DNA of 64,000 nucleotides from Caldora sp965222765 (GCA_965222765.1 CBDCVG010000043.1:62001-126000); one strand, 5' to 3'. Counted from the stretch's first letter, positions 17,724 to 26,819 are shown. The notes: generated by a model from the letters alone, not told the origin. A program made the numbers and translations.

Positions 17724-19568
17724 TCAGTATGATACAGTTCTGTATGCCTGATAAGGGTGATTAGGTTGATCTGGGTATTTGAGTTCCAGTAAATTCTCTG
17801 AGAGCATTGGCTTGACGTAGTGGTTCCGGATGCTGTCTGGTTCGCGTCCCAACAGGTCAGCTAATGTTCGGAGTTGGAGGTAATGTTCGGAGCAAAGTTT
17901 TAGAATGGCTTTCTCCACTATGCTCTTATCTACGCGACCTTTCTCACGGATAGGAGCTGCAATCTTCTGCAAACGCTCGTAATGTTCGGAGCTGGACTCG
18001 TAATGTTCGGAGCTGGACTCGTAATGTTCGGAGCTGGACTCGTAATGTTCGGAGCTTGGAAACAGTGAAAGCAAATCAGATTGATTTTGGTTTGGGAGAG
18101 TATAGTGGGTACCACGACCACGACCAAATTGTTCAAGCCAGCCCTTATTTACAAGACGCTTGAGGCATTCGCCTATTTCTCTGGGATGCTCCTGTCTATA
18201 ACACTGAATGTCAGCATTACTAATGTTTCCAAATCTATGGGCTAGTACCAGGATAATTCGGTCTAGCTCAGTCAGACCGCAATAGGAGTCATCACCTACA
18301 ATCTCTTTTAATTCCTTCTCAACATTTTCGGGTATCAGGCTGACCATTGATAGAGCAACAGATGTCAGCTCCAAGTCTAATTTTTCTGACACTAAGGGTT
18401 TAAACCATTGCTGCTCTCTCCAGGCACGGAGAATTTTCTGAAAACCAGAGCCTGCTTTTTCTCCTAAACCTAACATTTGAAACATCTTTTGCAGGTTCGG
18501 GTGACGAGCATCGCTAATACCACCTTCATAAAGACGCTGACGAGAGATTCTCAAACGACCGGGATTAGAGAAGAAGAAACCGTCTAATAGTTTAATAACT
18601 CTGATGGGACGTGTAGATTGATGGTCAGCATGGATTAGGGTATTAACTAAAGCTTCTCGCAGTGCCTCATGTACATGGGTTTCACCCTGACGCACAGCGC
18701 CCTTGTCAAGTTGAAATGGGACATCTAAATCATTAACTAAGCGACTATAGACCCGATAGTAGAAGTTAAAAAGATTAGGCTCCCATCTTCCATCAATGGT
18801 TAAGCGATAAGTCCATCGTGTCTCTGGATCATCAGAAAGCTGCTCCTGGTAATCAAGCTGGTAGTAAGGCAGGAAATCTTGGATAGTACGTTCACGACCG
18901 AACATAAGTAAACCAGCTAATGTTAATCCTTCTTTACCTGTGTTGCGATCTCTACGCCAACCACCTAGCTGACAGAGCAGATTCCGATCATCTAGAGCCA
19001 GCCAAGGGTGATCAGGTTCCCTGGAGCTAAACCGCTGGCGAAATGATTTCACTGTTTCTGGATCGAGGTCAGCAAGTTCAAAACCTTCTAAAATTTGCAG
19101 GTCTTGAGGGCTATCGCTGGCATCCCGTATCATCTGCCACACTTCCTCTTTTGTGCAGCGGTAATCCCCCTCATAATTACGTTTGTAACTGCCAGTCATG
19201 GGATTATTGTTGATATACACAGGTCGCTGGGTACGTGCGGCTCTGGGTACCCAAATAGTGATTAAGCTGTGTCCATCAACTTTTGAAACGTTTACATCAG
19301 AGTTAGAGCAGATTGGGGTATTGAGTTTTTGTTGGTTGTTATGAATATCCCAGAAGTTTTTCTGTGCACCATTGGGGTTGCGTACTCCAGAAATGCTCAG
19401 CCTACCCTTAGTCTCACTTACACCGAGTACAATATAGCCTCCATCTGTATTGGCAAAGGCAGATACCGTTTCCCACAAATCTTTTGGTAATCCTCCATTG
19501 GCAGATTTGAACTCAAGGTCTTCATCTTCTCCGATATCTAGACGTTGTAGTAACGTTTCTACATCCAT
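17724..19568 (-). CDS. AlbA_2 (Schlafen-like) / ATP-binding putative regulator or defence protein
   Basis: 614 residues. The N-terminal ~130 are an AlbA_2/Schlafen-type nucleic-acid-binding domain (DLEFKSANGG...SAFANTDGGYIVLGVSE). A GHKL/HATPase_c_4-type ATP-binding region follows near residues 300-380 (HEALREALVNTLIHADH...NPGRLR), then a winged-helix-like region. Between them and the C-terminus lies a tandem SSEHYES repeat (about residues 503-531), with a further SEHYLQL downstream. Proteins of this plan are annotated as RecG-like regulators, and Schlafen-type proteins occur in some defence loci. The role here is inferred from its accessory neighbourhood. Confidence 0.8.
   Translation of the reverse strand: MDVETLLQRLDIGEDEDLEFKSANGGLPKDLWETVSAFANTDGGYIVLGVSETKGRLSISGVRNPNGAQKNFWDIHNNQQKLNTPICSNSDVNVSKVDGHSLITIWVPRAARTQRPVYINNNPMTGSYKRNYEGDYRCTKEEVWQMIRDASDSPQDLQILEGFELADLDPETVKSFRQRFSSREPDHPWLALDDRNLLCQLGGWRRDRNTGKEGLTLAGLLMFGRERTIQDFLPYYQLDYQEQLSDDPETRWTYRLTIDGRWEPNLFNFYYRVYSRLVNDLDVPFQLDKGAVRQGETHVHEALREALVNTLIHADHQSTRPIRVIKLLDGFFFSNPGRLRISRQRLYEGGISDARHPNLQKMFQMLGLGEKAGSGFQKILRAWREQQWFKPLVSEKLDLELTSVALSMVSLIPENVEKELKEIVGDDSYCGLTELDRIILVLAHRFGNISNADIQCYRQEHPREIGECLKRLVNKGWLEQFGRGRGTHYTLPNQNQSDLLSLFPSSEHYESSSEHYESSSEHYESSSEHYERLQKIAAPIREKGRVDKSIVEKAILKLCSEHYLQLRTLADLLGREPDSIRNHYVKPMLSENLLELKYPDQPNHPYQAYRTVSY
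17979..18055. repeat. 21-bp in-frame tandem repeat encoding SSEHYES
   Basis: Three full and one partial copy of the 21-bp unit GTAATGTTCGGAGCTGGACT(C), essentially identical to each other. The unit length keeps the frame, so copy-number change by slippage would only lengthen or shorten the linker. Confidence 0.9.
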
Positions 19569-20010
19569 TCAATATGAAAAATAAGTGGTAGATACTTCAG
19601 GTAGTAAAATTTGTCTTTTCTAATTCTAGTGCGATCGCAAATCTAGCCAGTCACCATTCAAGATAGTGCCTGAGAGAAGTACGGCATGTCCTCTCAAATT
19701 GTGATCCACCAAAAAATTCATGATCGAGACTCAAACTTAGCTTTTGCCGCTTGAAGTTTTGCTCGAACAGCTTCTTGACTCGGTTTGGGTGGTTGGGCAG
19801 TGAGGCAAGGATTTCACTTTAAGTTGACACCAATGATTGCATACGCCCAGTACCATTTTAGGCACGATAGATCCTACCAAAATGGGCAATTTATCAGTCC
19901 AGTTGTTAAAAATATCGATTTTGCCCACCCTACGCTCTCATGCAGGCGAGATGCCCGACTTCTTTAATAAGTCGGGCATCTGGAGTATTTGCGATCGCAC
20001 TTTAGCCGAC
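19569..20010. other. Intergenic region with no supported gene
   Basis: About 440 bp between the AlbA_2 gene and hpnH. Short frames on both strands show no family resemblance. It contains HIP1 octamers and the hairpin described at 19949-19981. I see no RNA gene. Confidence 0.6.
19949..19981. terminator. Perfect 13-bp hairpin downstream of hpnH
   Basis: AGATGCCCGACTT (19949-19961) pairs perfectly with AAGTCGGGCATCT (19969-19981) across a 7-nt loop. It follows the 3' end of hpnH (minus strand). There is no strong T-run on either side, so it may be a transcript-stabilising hairpin or small repeat instead of a classical terminator. Confidence 0.45.
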
Positions 20011-21030
20011 TTACCTACTCCCTAATAACGCACCAACAGAGCGCCCGATATTCCCTGGCTGCATCGCATCCATTGCGGCTGTGGGTTCATAACCACAATG
20101 CACCATACAGTCAGCACATTGGGGATTACCACTGGCACGACCATAGTTATCCCAGTTGGTTTCTTGTAGCAGTTCTTTGAAACTAGTATAATGCCCTTCA
20201 TTCAAAAGATAGCAGGGCTTTTGCCAACCGAGGACACTGTAGCTAGGACTACCCCAAGGAGTACATTCGTAGTCTTTCTCACCAATGAGAAAATCTAAGA
20301 ACAGGGGATTGTGATTGAAGTTCCAGTGCTTTTTACCTGCCTTGAAGGGAGCCAGAATTTCCCGGAATAGAGCCTTTGTTTGTTCACGCTTGAGAAAATG
20401 TTCTTGATCCGGTGCCCACTCGTAACTATAACCAGGAGAAATCATCATCCCATCAATATCTAAGGTATTGAGAAAGTCAAAGAAATCCTGCATTTGTTTG
20501 GGATCAGTTCCCTCAAAAATTGTGGTGTTGGTGGTGACCCGAAATCCCTTGGCTTTAGCTGCACGAATTGCTTGTACTGCCTTATCAAAAACCCCTTGGC
20601 GATCAACACATTTATCGTGTAAATCCCGCAAACCATCTAGGTGAACACTGAAGGTTAGGTAAGGAGAAGGTTGAAATTTATCCAGGCTCTTTTCTAACAA
20701 CAAGCCATTGGTACAGAGGTAAACAAACTTCCGGCGCTCTACCAATCCCTTGACAATTTCGTCAATTTGTGGGTGTAATAAGGGTTCTCCCCCAGGAATG
20801 GAGACAACGGGAGCGCCACACTCTTCAGCTGCGGTGAAGCACTCTTGTGGAGTCAAGTTACGTTTAAGTATATCTGTGGGATGCTGAATTTTGCCACAAC
20901 CAGAACAGGCAAGATTACAGCGGAACAGGGGTTCTAACATTAAGACTAGGGGGAACTTTTTGCGTCCCATTAGCCGTTGAGTGACTAGGTATTTCCCGAC
21001 TTCAAGAGCTTGTTGTAATTGAATTGCCAT
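20011..21030 (-). CDS. hpnH: Hopanoid biosynthesis radical SAM protein HpnH
   Basis: HpnH joins adenosine to diploptene to make adenosylhopane, the first step to extended hopanoids. The radical-SAM cluster motif CNLACSGC (C38, C42, C45) and SIPGGEPLLHP are present, as is the C-terminal cysteine set CADCMVHCGYEP. The length of 339 aa fits. The start is ATG 21030; the TTG just upstream (21033) is rejected because GAGGAG lies at a good distance from the ATG. hpnA follows upstream on the same strand, so the pair is likely an operon. Confidence 0.93.
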   Translation of the reverse strand: MAIQLQQALEVGKYLVTQRLMGRKKFPLVLMLEPLFRCNLACSGCGKIQHPTDILKRNLTPQECFTAAEECGAPVVSIPGGEPLLHPQIDEIVKGLVERRKFVYLCTNGLLLEKSLDKFQPSPYLTFSVHLDGLRDLHDKCVDRQGVFDKAVQAIRAAKAKGFRVTTNTTIFEGTDPKQMQDFFDFLNTLDIDGMMISPGYSYEWAPDQEHFLKREQTKALFREILAPFKAGKKHWNFNHNPLFLDFLIGEKDYECTPWGSPSYSVLGWQKPCYLLNEGHYTSFKELLQETNWDNYGRASGNPQCADCMVHCGYEPTAAMDAMQPGNIGRSVGALLGSR

Positions 21031-21068
21031 CAATATCTCCTCTCACCGTAAATCTAAAATCTAAAATA

Positions 21069-22046
21069 TCAATGGTCTCCAAACCAATCCACTGCATCTT
21101 TTAGTGCTTTTGTCAAGTCAGATTGGGGTAAACCCAATTCTTTTACTGCCTTAGATGCATCATAATACATTAGTTGTTGAGACATCCGAACTCCATCTAA
21201 GGGGACGGAGGGTGGTTTACCCAAAGGAGCAAGCAGGTATTCATCAATCCAAGCAACAGTTAAGGGTAACCAAACCGGTACTGTTTGTTGAGGTGCTCTC
21301 ATACCGGTTATTAGACCGAGTTGGTCAAGTATGGCTTTGAGGGTAAGGTTTTGGTTACCTAAAATGTAGCGTTCTCCCGATTTGCCCTTGTTTAAAGCTA
21401 GCAGGTGTCCCCAGGCTACATCTCGCACGTCAATGAAATTCAACCCCGTATCTACATAAAAAGGCATTTGTTGACGCAAGAAGCGCACAATAATGTCACC
21501 GGTGGGAGTTGGTTTAATGTCCCAGGGACCAATTGGACTGCTAGGATTAACAATTACAATGTCTTGACCCGCTTGAGCTGCTTGCTTTGCCTCTTGTTCA
21601 GCAAGATATTTAGACTTTTTGTAGTGACCTACCAGTTGCTCTAGGGGACTTTGATGGGTTTCATCTACTACCTTACCAGCTTTACCTACCCCGATCGCAG
21701 CCACAGAACTAGTGTAAACAGTGCGCTCAATTCCAGCTTTACGAGCGCTCAAGAGTACATTGCGGGTTCCTAGGACATTATTGCGGTAGAGTGCCTCCCG
21801 GTCAGTCTGCCAGAGGGAATAATGAGCTGCGACATGGAAGAGTACTTGAGAACCTTGCATCTGTTGGTAGAGGTTGGGATCATTCAATTCACCCTTAACT
21901 ATTTCTACATCTAGATTCTGGAGGTTATCGAGTCGGCTAGTGGGACGCACAAGCGATCGCACCTGGTATCCTTCCTGTAGTAGTAAACGCACCAGGTTAG
22001 CACCAATAAATCCTGTGCTTCCCGTGACAAAGGCTCTTATTGACAT
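21069..22046 (-). CDS. hpnA: Hopanoid-associated sugar epimerase HpnA
   Basis: A 325-residue SDR-family epimerase: N-terminal FVTGSTGFIGANLVRLL nucleotide-binding loop, catalytic-type YKKSK, and NPSSPIGPWDIKPTPTG, a segment typical of HpnA. It is 38 bp upstream of hpnH on the same strand, which supports the hopanoid assignment. The start codon abuts a 15-bp tandem repeat that occupies the presumed leader region. Confidence 0.9.
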   Translation of the reverse strand: MSIRAFVTGSTGFIGANLVRLLLQEGYQVRSLVRPTSRLDNLQNLDVEIVKGELNDPNLYQQMQGSQVLFHVAAHYSLWQTDREALYRNNVLGTRNVLLSARKAGIERTVYTSSVAAIGVGKAGKVVDETHQSPLEQLVGHYKKSKYLAEQEAKQAAQAGQDIVIVNPSSPIGPWDIKPTPTGDIIVRFLRQQMPFYVDTGLNFIDVRDVAWGHLLALNKGKSGERYILGNQNLTLKAILDQLGLITGMRAPQQTVPVWLPLTVAWIDEYLLAPLGKPPSVPLDGVRMSQQLMYYDASKAVKELGLPQSDLTKALKDAVDWFGDH

Positions 22047-22112
22047 TGTCCTTTGTTGTTTGTCCTTTGTTGTTTGTCCTTTGTTGTTTGTCCTTTGTTG
22101 TTTGTTGTTTGG
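22047..22112. repeat. 15-bp tandem repeat (TGTCCTTTGTTGTTT)
   Basis: Four near-perfect copies of TGTCCTTTGTTGTTT directly upstream of hpnA, where its ribosome-binding site and leader would be. No spacer structure is present, so it is not CRISPR-like. Confidence 0.85.
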
Positions 22113-22166
22113 GAATTGGAGATGTCTCCCCTAGCTCCCTATCTCCCTAGTGCAGCGCGGCAGAAG

Positions 22167-22270
22167 TATAGTCATTCCAGTTTAGACTGATACAAACTTT
22201 TTGGTGTAAATCTTGCTGTAAAAGGTTTTCGACGGAAAGAAGTGTTTCATTCTTATGTGAAATGACTATA
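22167..22270. mobile_element. Short MITE-like element, ends TATAGTCATT
   Basis: TATAGTCATT at 22167-22176 and the exact inverse AATGACTATA at 22261-22270 bound a 104-bp non-coding stretch. A T-rich string of TTCTTAA-type heptamers follows at about 22312-22342. The element is located between pbp1A (3' end) and hpnA (5' end). Confidence 0.5.
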
Positions 22271-22363
22271 ACTAACCAGTTTGAGATCGATAGAATCCTT
22301 ACTCTATAAGCATTCTTAATTCTTAATTCTTCATTCTTAATTCCGCGCAGCGGTACTAGCTCC

Positions 22364-24955
22364 TTACTCCCCAGTTGCTGCAGGTGCAACCTTCCTGGCA
22401 GCCGGAGGGGCTGGGGGAGCTGCTATTGGTGCAGATTGAAATTTGGGAGCAGGAGCCGCAGGTGCCGGTGCCGGTGGTGCTGCTTTTTGTACTGGTGCGG
22501 AGTAGGTGCGTGCTGACTGCCTCGGAGCAGAGTAGGTGCGTGTTGACTGTCTGGGAGCAGAGTAGGTGCGTGCTGACTGTCTGGGAGCAGAGTAGGTAGG
22601 TGCGGAGTAGTTTCTTGCAGGTGCTCGGTAAGTAGAACGTCTTGCAGGTTGAGACTGGCTGTAACTTCTACCGCTACTACCTTGGTTGTAACTGCGATTG
22701 TAGTTACGGTTGTAATTACGATTATAGTTACGGTTGTAATTACGGTTGTAATTGCGGTTTCCTCTATACTGCCTATTGGTTCCAGTATAATTTTGCTTGG
22801 GAACTGTAGGTGGTATATATTTTTTCACAATTTCCCGTTTGGGTTTTATGGGCTTTGCTTTAATATTGCCTTTGCGATTTTCTAGGTTATTGGGACGCTT
22901 AGGAAAATTCTCAACATTCAAGTCTTCTACTACCTGAACCATGAAATTACGCCAGGTATAGGCAGCAGTACTACTCGAACTCCAAGTAGGTTTGTTGTTA
23001 TCGTTGCCTAGCCAAACCCCGGCTACTAGCTGAGGGATGTAGCCCACAAACCAGAGATCACGAACTTCATCAGTGGTGCCAGTTTTCCCAGCAACAGGTC
23101 GATTCAGTGCAGCCCCTCTACCTGTACCATAGTTAACTACTCCCTGTAACATCCAGGTCATAATTGCAGCAGTGTCTTCCTCAAGCGCTCGCTGACTGTT
23201 TAAACTCTGCTCGTAAATTACATTGCCGTGCTGGTCAAGAATGCGCTTGATGCCGTAAGGTTCGGTGTGAATTCCTTTGGCTGCTAGAGTACCATAAGCA
23301 CTAGTCATTTCTAGCAGATTTACCTCAGATGCTCCCAATGCCAGGGAGTAGGTAGACTGGAGCTCTGATTCAATACCCATTTTGTGGGCAATTTCAATAG
23401 TTGGGTCCCAACCAACTGAGATTAAGGCTTTGACGGCAACTATGTTGACGGAGTATTTTAGGGCCTCAATGATCGAAGTCCAACCCCGGAAAGTTTCAGT
23501 ATAGTTTTTGGGTTTGTAGCCATCAACAATGTATTCAGAGTCGAGGTAACCTCGGTTAGGAGAGAAACCAGCTTCGATCGCAGTAGAGTAAACGAAGGTT
23601 TTGAAGGTAGATCCGGGCTGACGGTGAGATTGGGTAGCACGGTTTAAATAATTATTACTTTCTAGGTCATTAAAATCTTTGCCCCCTACCATTGCCTTAA
23701 TATGACCATTGCGTGGATCGATCGCTACTAGAGCTGCTTGATCAAATCCCTGGTAACTACCATAGTTGCTTACAGCATTTTTGATTGTTTTCTCCGCTGC
23801 TGTTTGCCACTCCCGATTGAGAGTCGTTTCTATAGTTAACCCCTTCACCTCCAGCACCGCTTTAGAGACTCGTTTAGGTAACTCCTGTTGAATGTACTCG
23901 GTAAAGTAACTTGCTTCACGCTCTAGTCGCTTCGGTTTACTTGGGTTAATCTTCAAGGGCGATGCGATCGCTTTTTTAGCTTCAGCCTCGGTAATAAACC
24001 CACTTTTTTGCATCCTTTCCAGTACTAGATTACGCCGCTCTTTGGCGAGCTTTTTATTGCTCACTTTTCCTTCTACCAAAGGCGAGTAAACACTAGGAGC
24101 AGGAGGCAAGCCAGCCAACATTGCCATTTCCGGTAGAGTCAGTTTTTCTACCGGTTTACTGAAATATACCCAAGCTGCATCAGCAACACCGTAGGCTCCA
24201 GAACCCAAATAGACTAGATTTAAGTAACGCTCCAGGATTTGCTCTTTGTCTACATCATGCTCAATTTTTTGAGCAGTACGCATTTCCTTGAGTTTACGCG
24301 ACCAACTAACCTCTTGGTTAAAGTAAACAATTCTAGCCAGCTGCTGGGTGATGGTACTACCCCCTTCAACCACTTTCCCTGCTAGCAAATTAGCACCCGC
24401 AGCACGGACAATACCCTGGAAATCTACCCCATGATGTTCTTCAAAACGCTGATCTTCGATCGCAATGAAGGCATCAATCAAGGTTTCGGGTACTTCCCAA
24501 ATCTTCAGGGTTTCGTGAGTTGCTGGTCCGATTTGCTGTAATATAGTTCCGTCTGAGGCTTTGATGGTGATCGTGTCATCTCTGACATAAGTTAAGACAT
24601 CTTCAGTAGAGTCAGGGACATTTTTCTCCAGGACATACAAACCCCAACCAAGTGCGATCGCACTGCTACTAACCCCCAGCCCCAGCCAAAACCAATAGCG
24701 GCGATGTAGTTTCAGCGGTCCGGTAAATGGCTGGGCAACATAACTAGAAGCACGCTTGAGTCCTTTGACAGTAAGAGTCGCTCCCTGTTTGACTCGGTTC
24801 ACTAACTTTTTAGCTGGTGAAGGTTGCTTCTTCTCTTCTTCTGGCTGCTCTGGTTGAACCTCAGTTTCAGAAACGTCTGGCGTTTCCCCTTCTGTAGATG
24901 CCACTGACTCAGATTCGCTAGATAGCTCTTTTTCCTTTGGGATGAAATTTGCCAA
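22364..24955 (-). CDS. Class A penicillin-binding protein (PBP1A type)
   Basis: A bifunctional peptidoglycan synthase. An acidic cytoplasmic N-terminus precedes a membrane anchor (about 86-108). The glycosyltransferase (GT51) domain has EDQRFEEHHGVD (catalytic E167) and EGGSTITQQLAR. The transpeptidase domain has the serine motif QPGSTFK (near residue 448), SVN and KTGTTDE. The C-terminal ~150 residues are low complexity: NYNR repeats, then RTYSAPRQS repeats, then Ala/Pro. The start is TTG at 24955, supported by GAGGAG 6 nt upstream. It probably works at the septum or side wall; the tail may bind cell-wall partners. Confidence 0.93.
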   Translation of the reverse strand: MANFIPKEKELSSESESVASTEGETPDVSETEVQPEQPEEEKKQPSPAKKLVNRVKQGATLTVKGLKRASSYVAQPFTGPLKLHRRYWFWLGLGVSSSAIALGWGLYVLEKNVPDSTEDVLTYVRDDTITIKASDGTILQQIGPATHETLKIWEVPETLIDAFIAIEDQRFEEHHGVDFQGIVRAAGANLLAGKVVEGGSTITQQLARIVYFNQEVSWSRKLKEMRTAQKIEHDVDKEQILERYLNLVYLGSGAYGVADAAWVYFSKPVEKLTLPEMAMLAGLPPAPSVYSPLVEGKVSNKKLAKERRNLVLERMQKSGFITEAEAKKAIASPLKINPSKPKRLEREASYFTEYIQQELPKRVSKAVLEVKGLTIETTLNREWQTAAEKTIKNAVSNYGSYQGFDQAALVAIDPRNGHIKAMVGGKDFNDLESNNYLNRATQSHRQPGSTFKTFVYSTAIEAGFSPNRGYLDSEYIVDGYKPKNYTETFRGWTSIIEALKYSVNIVAVKALISVGWDPTIEIAHKMGIESELQSTYSLALGASEVNLLEMTSAYGTLAAKGIHTEPYGIKRILDQHGNVIYEQSLNSQRALEEDTAAIMTWMLQGVVNYGTGRGAALNRPVAGKTGTTDEVRDLWFVGYIPQLVAGVWLGNDNNKPTWSSSSTAAYTWRNFMVQVVEDLNVENFPKRPNNLENRKGNIKAKPIKPKREIVKKYIPPTVPKQNYTGTNRQYRGNRNYNRNYNRNYNRNYNRNYNRSYNQGSSGRSYSQSQPARRSTYRAPARNYSAPTYSAPRQSARTYSAPRQSTRTYSAPRQSARTYSAPVQKAAPPAPAPAAPAPKFQSAPIAAPPAPPAARKVAPAATGE

Positions 24956-25278
24956 CTTTTACTCCTCATACTAAATTGTGATTTAAAAATATTACTTCCT
25001 CTATTTCACAGCAACTCCTCCTCTACTCCTAATCAACTGATACAGGCGGTCACCTGAAGGTAATTTGATATAAGTTATACCAGTAGCTGAGACTACTGTT
25101 TGCCTATTGTAAAGTTTCCGAGCAAGAGTTGCCCTTAATACCGATTTTCCTTTTGAACTTTATCCGAATCAGCTAAGAAATTGCAATGTTTAGAGCAAAA
25201 GAATGTACCCTTTGTAGGGTGTGTTAGCGAAGCGTAACGCACAGTCCGGCAGGTATTTTGATTTTCAGAGATTACCTA

Positions 25279-25572
25279 GGGCTTGCTGAATAAGTCGTAA
25301 TTTTCGGGTTACCATAGGTGGTAGGTAAGATTAATGGTGGTAGAATGTTTGGTTGATGAGGCTCTCTTGAGCAGTGATAGGTACATTCATTTTCACCACA
25401 CCCCACACCCTACACCCTGTCTCCTTTTTAGCTTTGTTGTCACCCCTTGAGAAATCGGGGTTTACGACCCCCGTTTTGAGCAAACCCCTAAAACCCTGTA
25501 GAGACGTTGCATGCAACGTCTCTACAGGATCGGACTTGTCTGGCATAGCTTCCACACTTATGCAGCAAGCCC
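25279..25572. mobile_element. GGGCTTGCTGAATAAG-family MITE
   Basis: Ends GGGCTTGCTGAATAAGTC at 25279 and CAGCAAGCCC ending 25572. The flanking hexamers TACCTA and TACCGA differ at one base, consistent with an aged 6-bp target duplication. A GGTGGTAGGT stretch near the left end is shared with the copy at 60690. A perfect palindrome is nested inside at 25496-25527. Confidence 0.75.
25496..25527. repeat. 32-bp perfect palindrome (GTAGAGACGTTGC family)
   Basis: The half-site CTGTAGAGACGTTGCA is followed directly by its exact reverse complement. A 30-bp version occurs at 37163-37192. The palindrome lies inside the MITE at 25279-25572, so it was probably acquired after that element inserted. Confidence 0.9.
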
Positions 25573-25579
25573 TACCGAA

Positions 25580-25697
25580 TATCCCTCTTCTGTCACTTTC
25601 CGAAATTCTGACGAAATTCCGTCATTACAGCTAACGACACCTAACGAGAGAATCAAGGTTTGACCCCCATTTTTCGGAGTCTGACAGAAGAGGGATA
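25580..25697. mobile_element. 118-bp MITE, ends TATCCCTCTTCTGTCA
   Basis: TATCCCTCTTCTGTCA (25580-25595) is exactly inverted at 25682-25697, and the similarity continues inwards (CTTTCCGAAA and TTTTTCGGAG). There is no coding capacity. It lies 47 bp upstream of the SIMPL gene and may carry part of that gene's promoter region. Confidence 0.75.
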
Positions 25698-25744
25698 AAC
25701 TATCAGCTAATGCTCATTCAATTTATCAAGGTAATTCTTCCATT

Positions 25745-26602
25745 ATGAGAAGGGTAGCTACTTCATATTTAGTGTTCATGGCAACGGTCGTTGGGCTAGG
25801 AACGGCTACCATTGAGATTGGCAAGGCTGAGAGTTTAGCTGCCCTAGCAACCGAGGGAGGAGCTTCTTCGGAGACGAGTAATTACCTGATGGCTCAACTG
25901 TTTTATCCTCCAGTAACCGATCCATCAGCATTGAGGGTTCCAGGTAGGGGTCGAGCCAGTGAACCAGCCAACTTGGGGCGTCTTATCTTTGAATTTGAGG
26001 ACAGCAATTTCCCAGAATCACTACCAGAAGGCACACTGTTCTACTCTGAGGTGGCGCAAAAACCACTCACCAAGGACAGCTTTGAGGCAATTGTTGATGC
26101 GCTGGTGGCAAGCGGTGTAACTACTGAGGCGATTGAGGTGAAAATCACATCACCTCGCCCTAGCGTGTTGCCCTTTCCCTTTCCTTCGACTGGAACACCA
26201 GGAAGTGCCAAGATATTGGTCAAAGTCGAACAACCGACTCGTGAACGCTTAGAGCCGATTGTCACTACAATCAGCGAAGCTACTAGCAAGAATGATTCTC
26301 TCTCTATTTCAAGTGTAAATGTGCAGTATTTTGCCAAAGACTGTGAGGTTTTAGAAAGAGCCGCTTATCAGGCAGCAGTGCGAGATGCTCAAAACCGAGC
26401 TAGTGCTATTGCCGAGGCAATGGGAGCCACAATGAGAGGAGTTGGCTCGGTAGCAGAGCCGTTTTATAAAGTTTACTTTTCTGGATGCAACAATGATGCA
26501 AGCTTGCCTTTTGTGGGTGATGATACATCCCCTTATGATCCAGATGCTCCGATGGAGATAGAGGTAAATAAGGAAATTTTTGTTACTTTTCCTGTGGAAT
26601 AG
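25745..26602 (+). CDS. SIMPL-domain (DUF541) periplasmic protein
   Basis: 285 residues with an N-terminal hydrophobic signal segment (SYLVFMATVVGLGTATI). The DUF541/SIMPL signature lies near residues 200-240 (AAYQAAVRDAQNRASAIAEAMGATMRGVGSV). SIMPL proteins are exported and mostly uncharacterised; some are linked to oxidative-stress phenotypes. The gene is followed 32 bp later by the broken gun4-like gene on the same strand, perhaps once an operon. Confidence 0.85.
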   Translation: MRRVATSYLVFMATVVGLGTATIEIGKAESLAALATEGGASSETSNYLMAQLFYPPVTDPSALRVPGRGRASEPANLGRLIFEFEDSNFPESLPEGTLFYSEVAQKPLTKDSFEAIVDALVASGVTTEAIEVKITSPRPSVLPFPFPSTGTPGSAKILVKVEQPTRERLEPIVTTISEATSKNDSLSISSVNVQYFAKDCEVLERAAYQAAVRDAQNRASAIAEAMGATMRGVGSVAEPFYKVYFSGCNNDASLPFVGDDTSPYDPDAPMEIEVNKEIFVTFPVE

Positions 26603-26819
26603 CTCGGTTATAAATCAAGTGAAAAATAAGTGCTATGTCAGAAGCAAACGACGAGATGTTTGAAAGCATCGAGCCAGAGGAGTTTAGCTCCGAAAGGGGA
26701 TTAGATTATACGCGACTTTGTGATCTCTTAGCAGCAGGAAAGTGGGAAGAGGCTAATACCTAAACCTTCAATTTTATGCTCAAAGCGTTTGGTTACGAAG
26801 GAGAAGATGACTATTTTAG

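Larger units (their letters stand above)
24956..25744. other. Gene-free, repeat-loaded intergenic region
   Basis: About 790 bp without a convincing gene. It holds an inverted copy of the GTAGGGTGTGTTAGCG repeat (25214-25242), a GGGCTTGCTGAATAAG MITE (25279-25572) containing a 32-bp perfect palindrome, and a further MITE (25580-25697). Frames such as 25374-25634 lie across these repeats and are not genes. Confidence 0.7.

Noticed and set aside
22047..22112. Possible CRISPR-like array
   Set aside because: The 15-bp units are directly adjacent with no spacers; it is a simple tandem repeat.
22375..22599. Plus-strand frame of 74 residues
   Set aside because: Shadow of the low-complexity PBP1A tail on the other strand.
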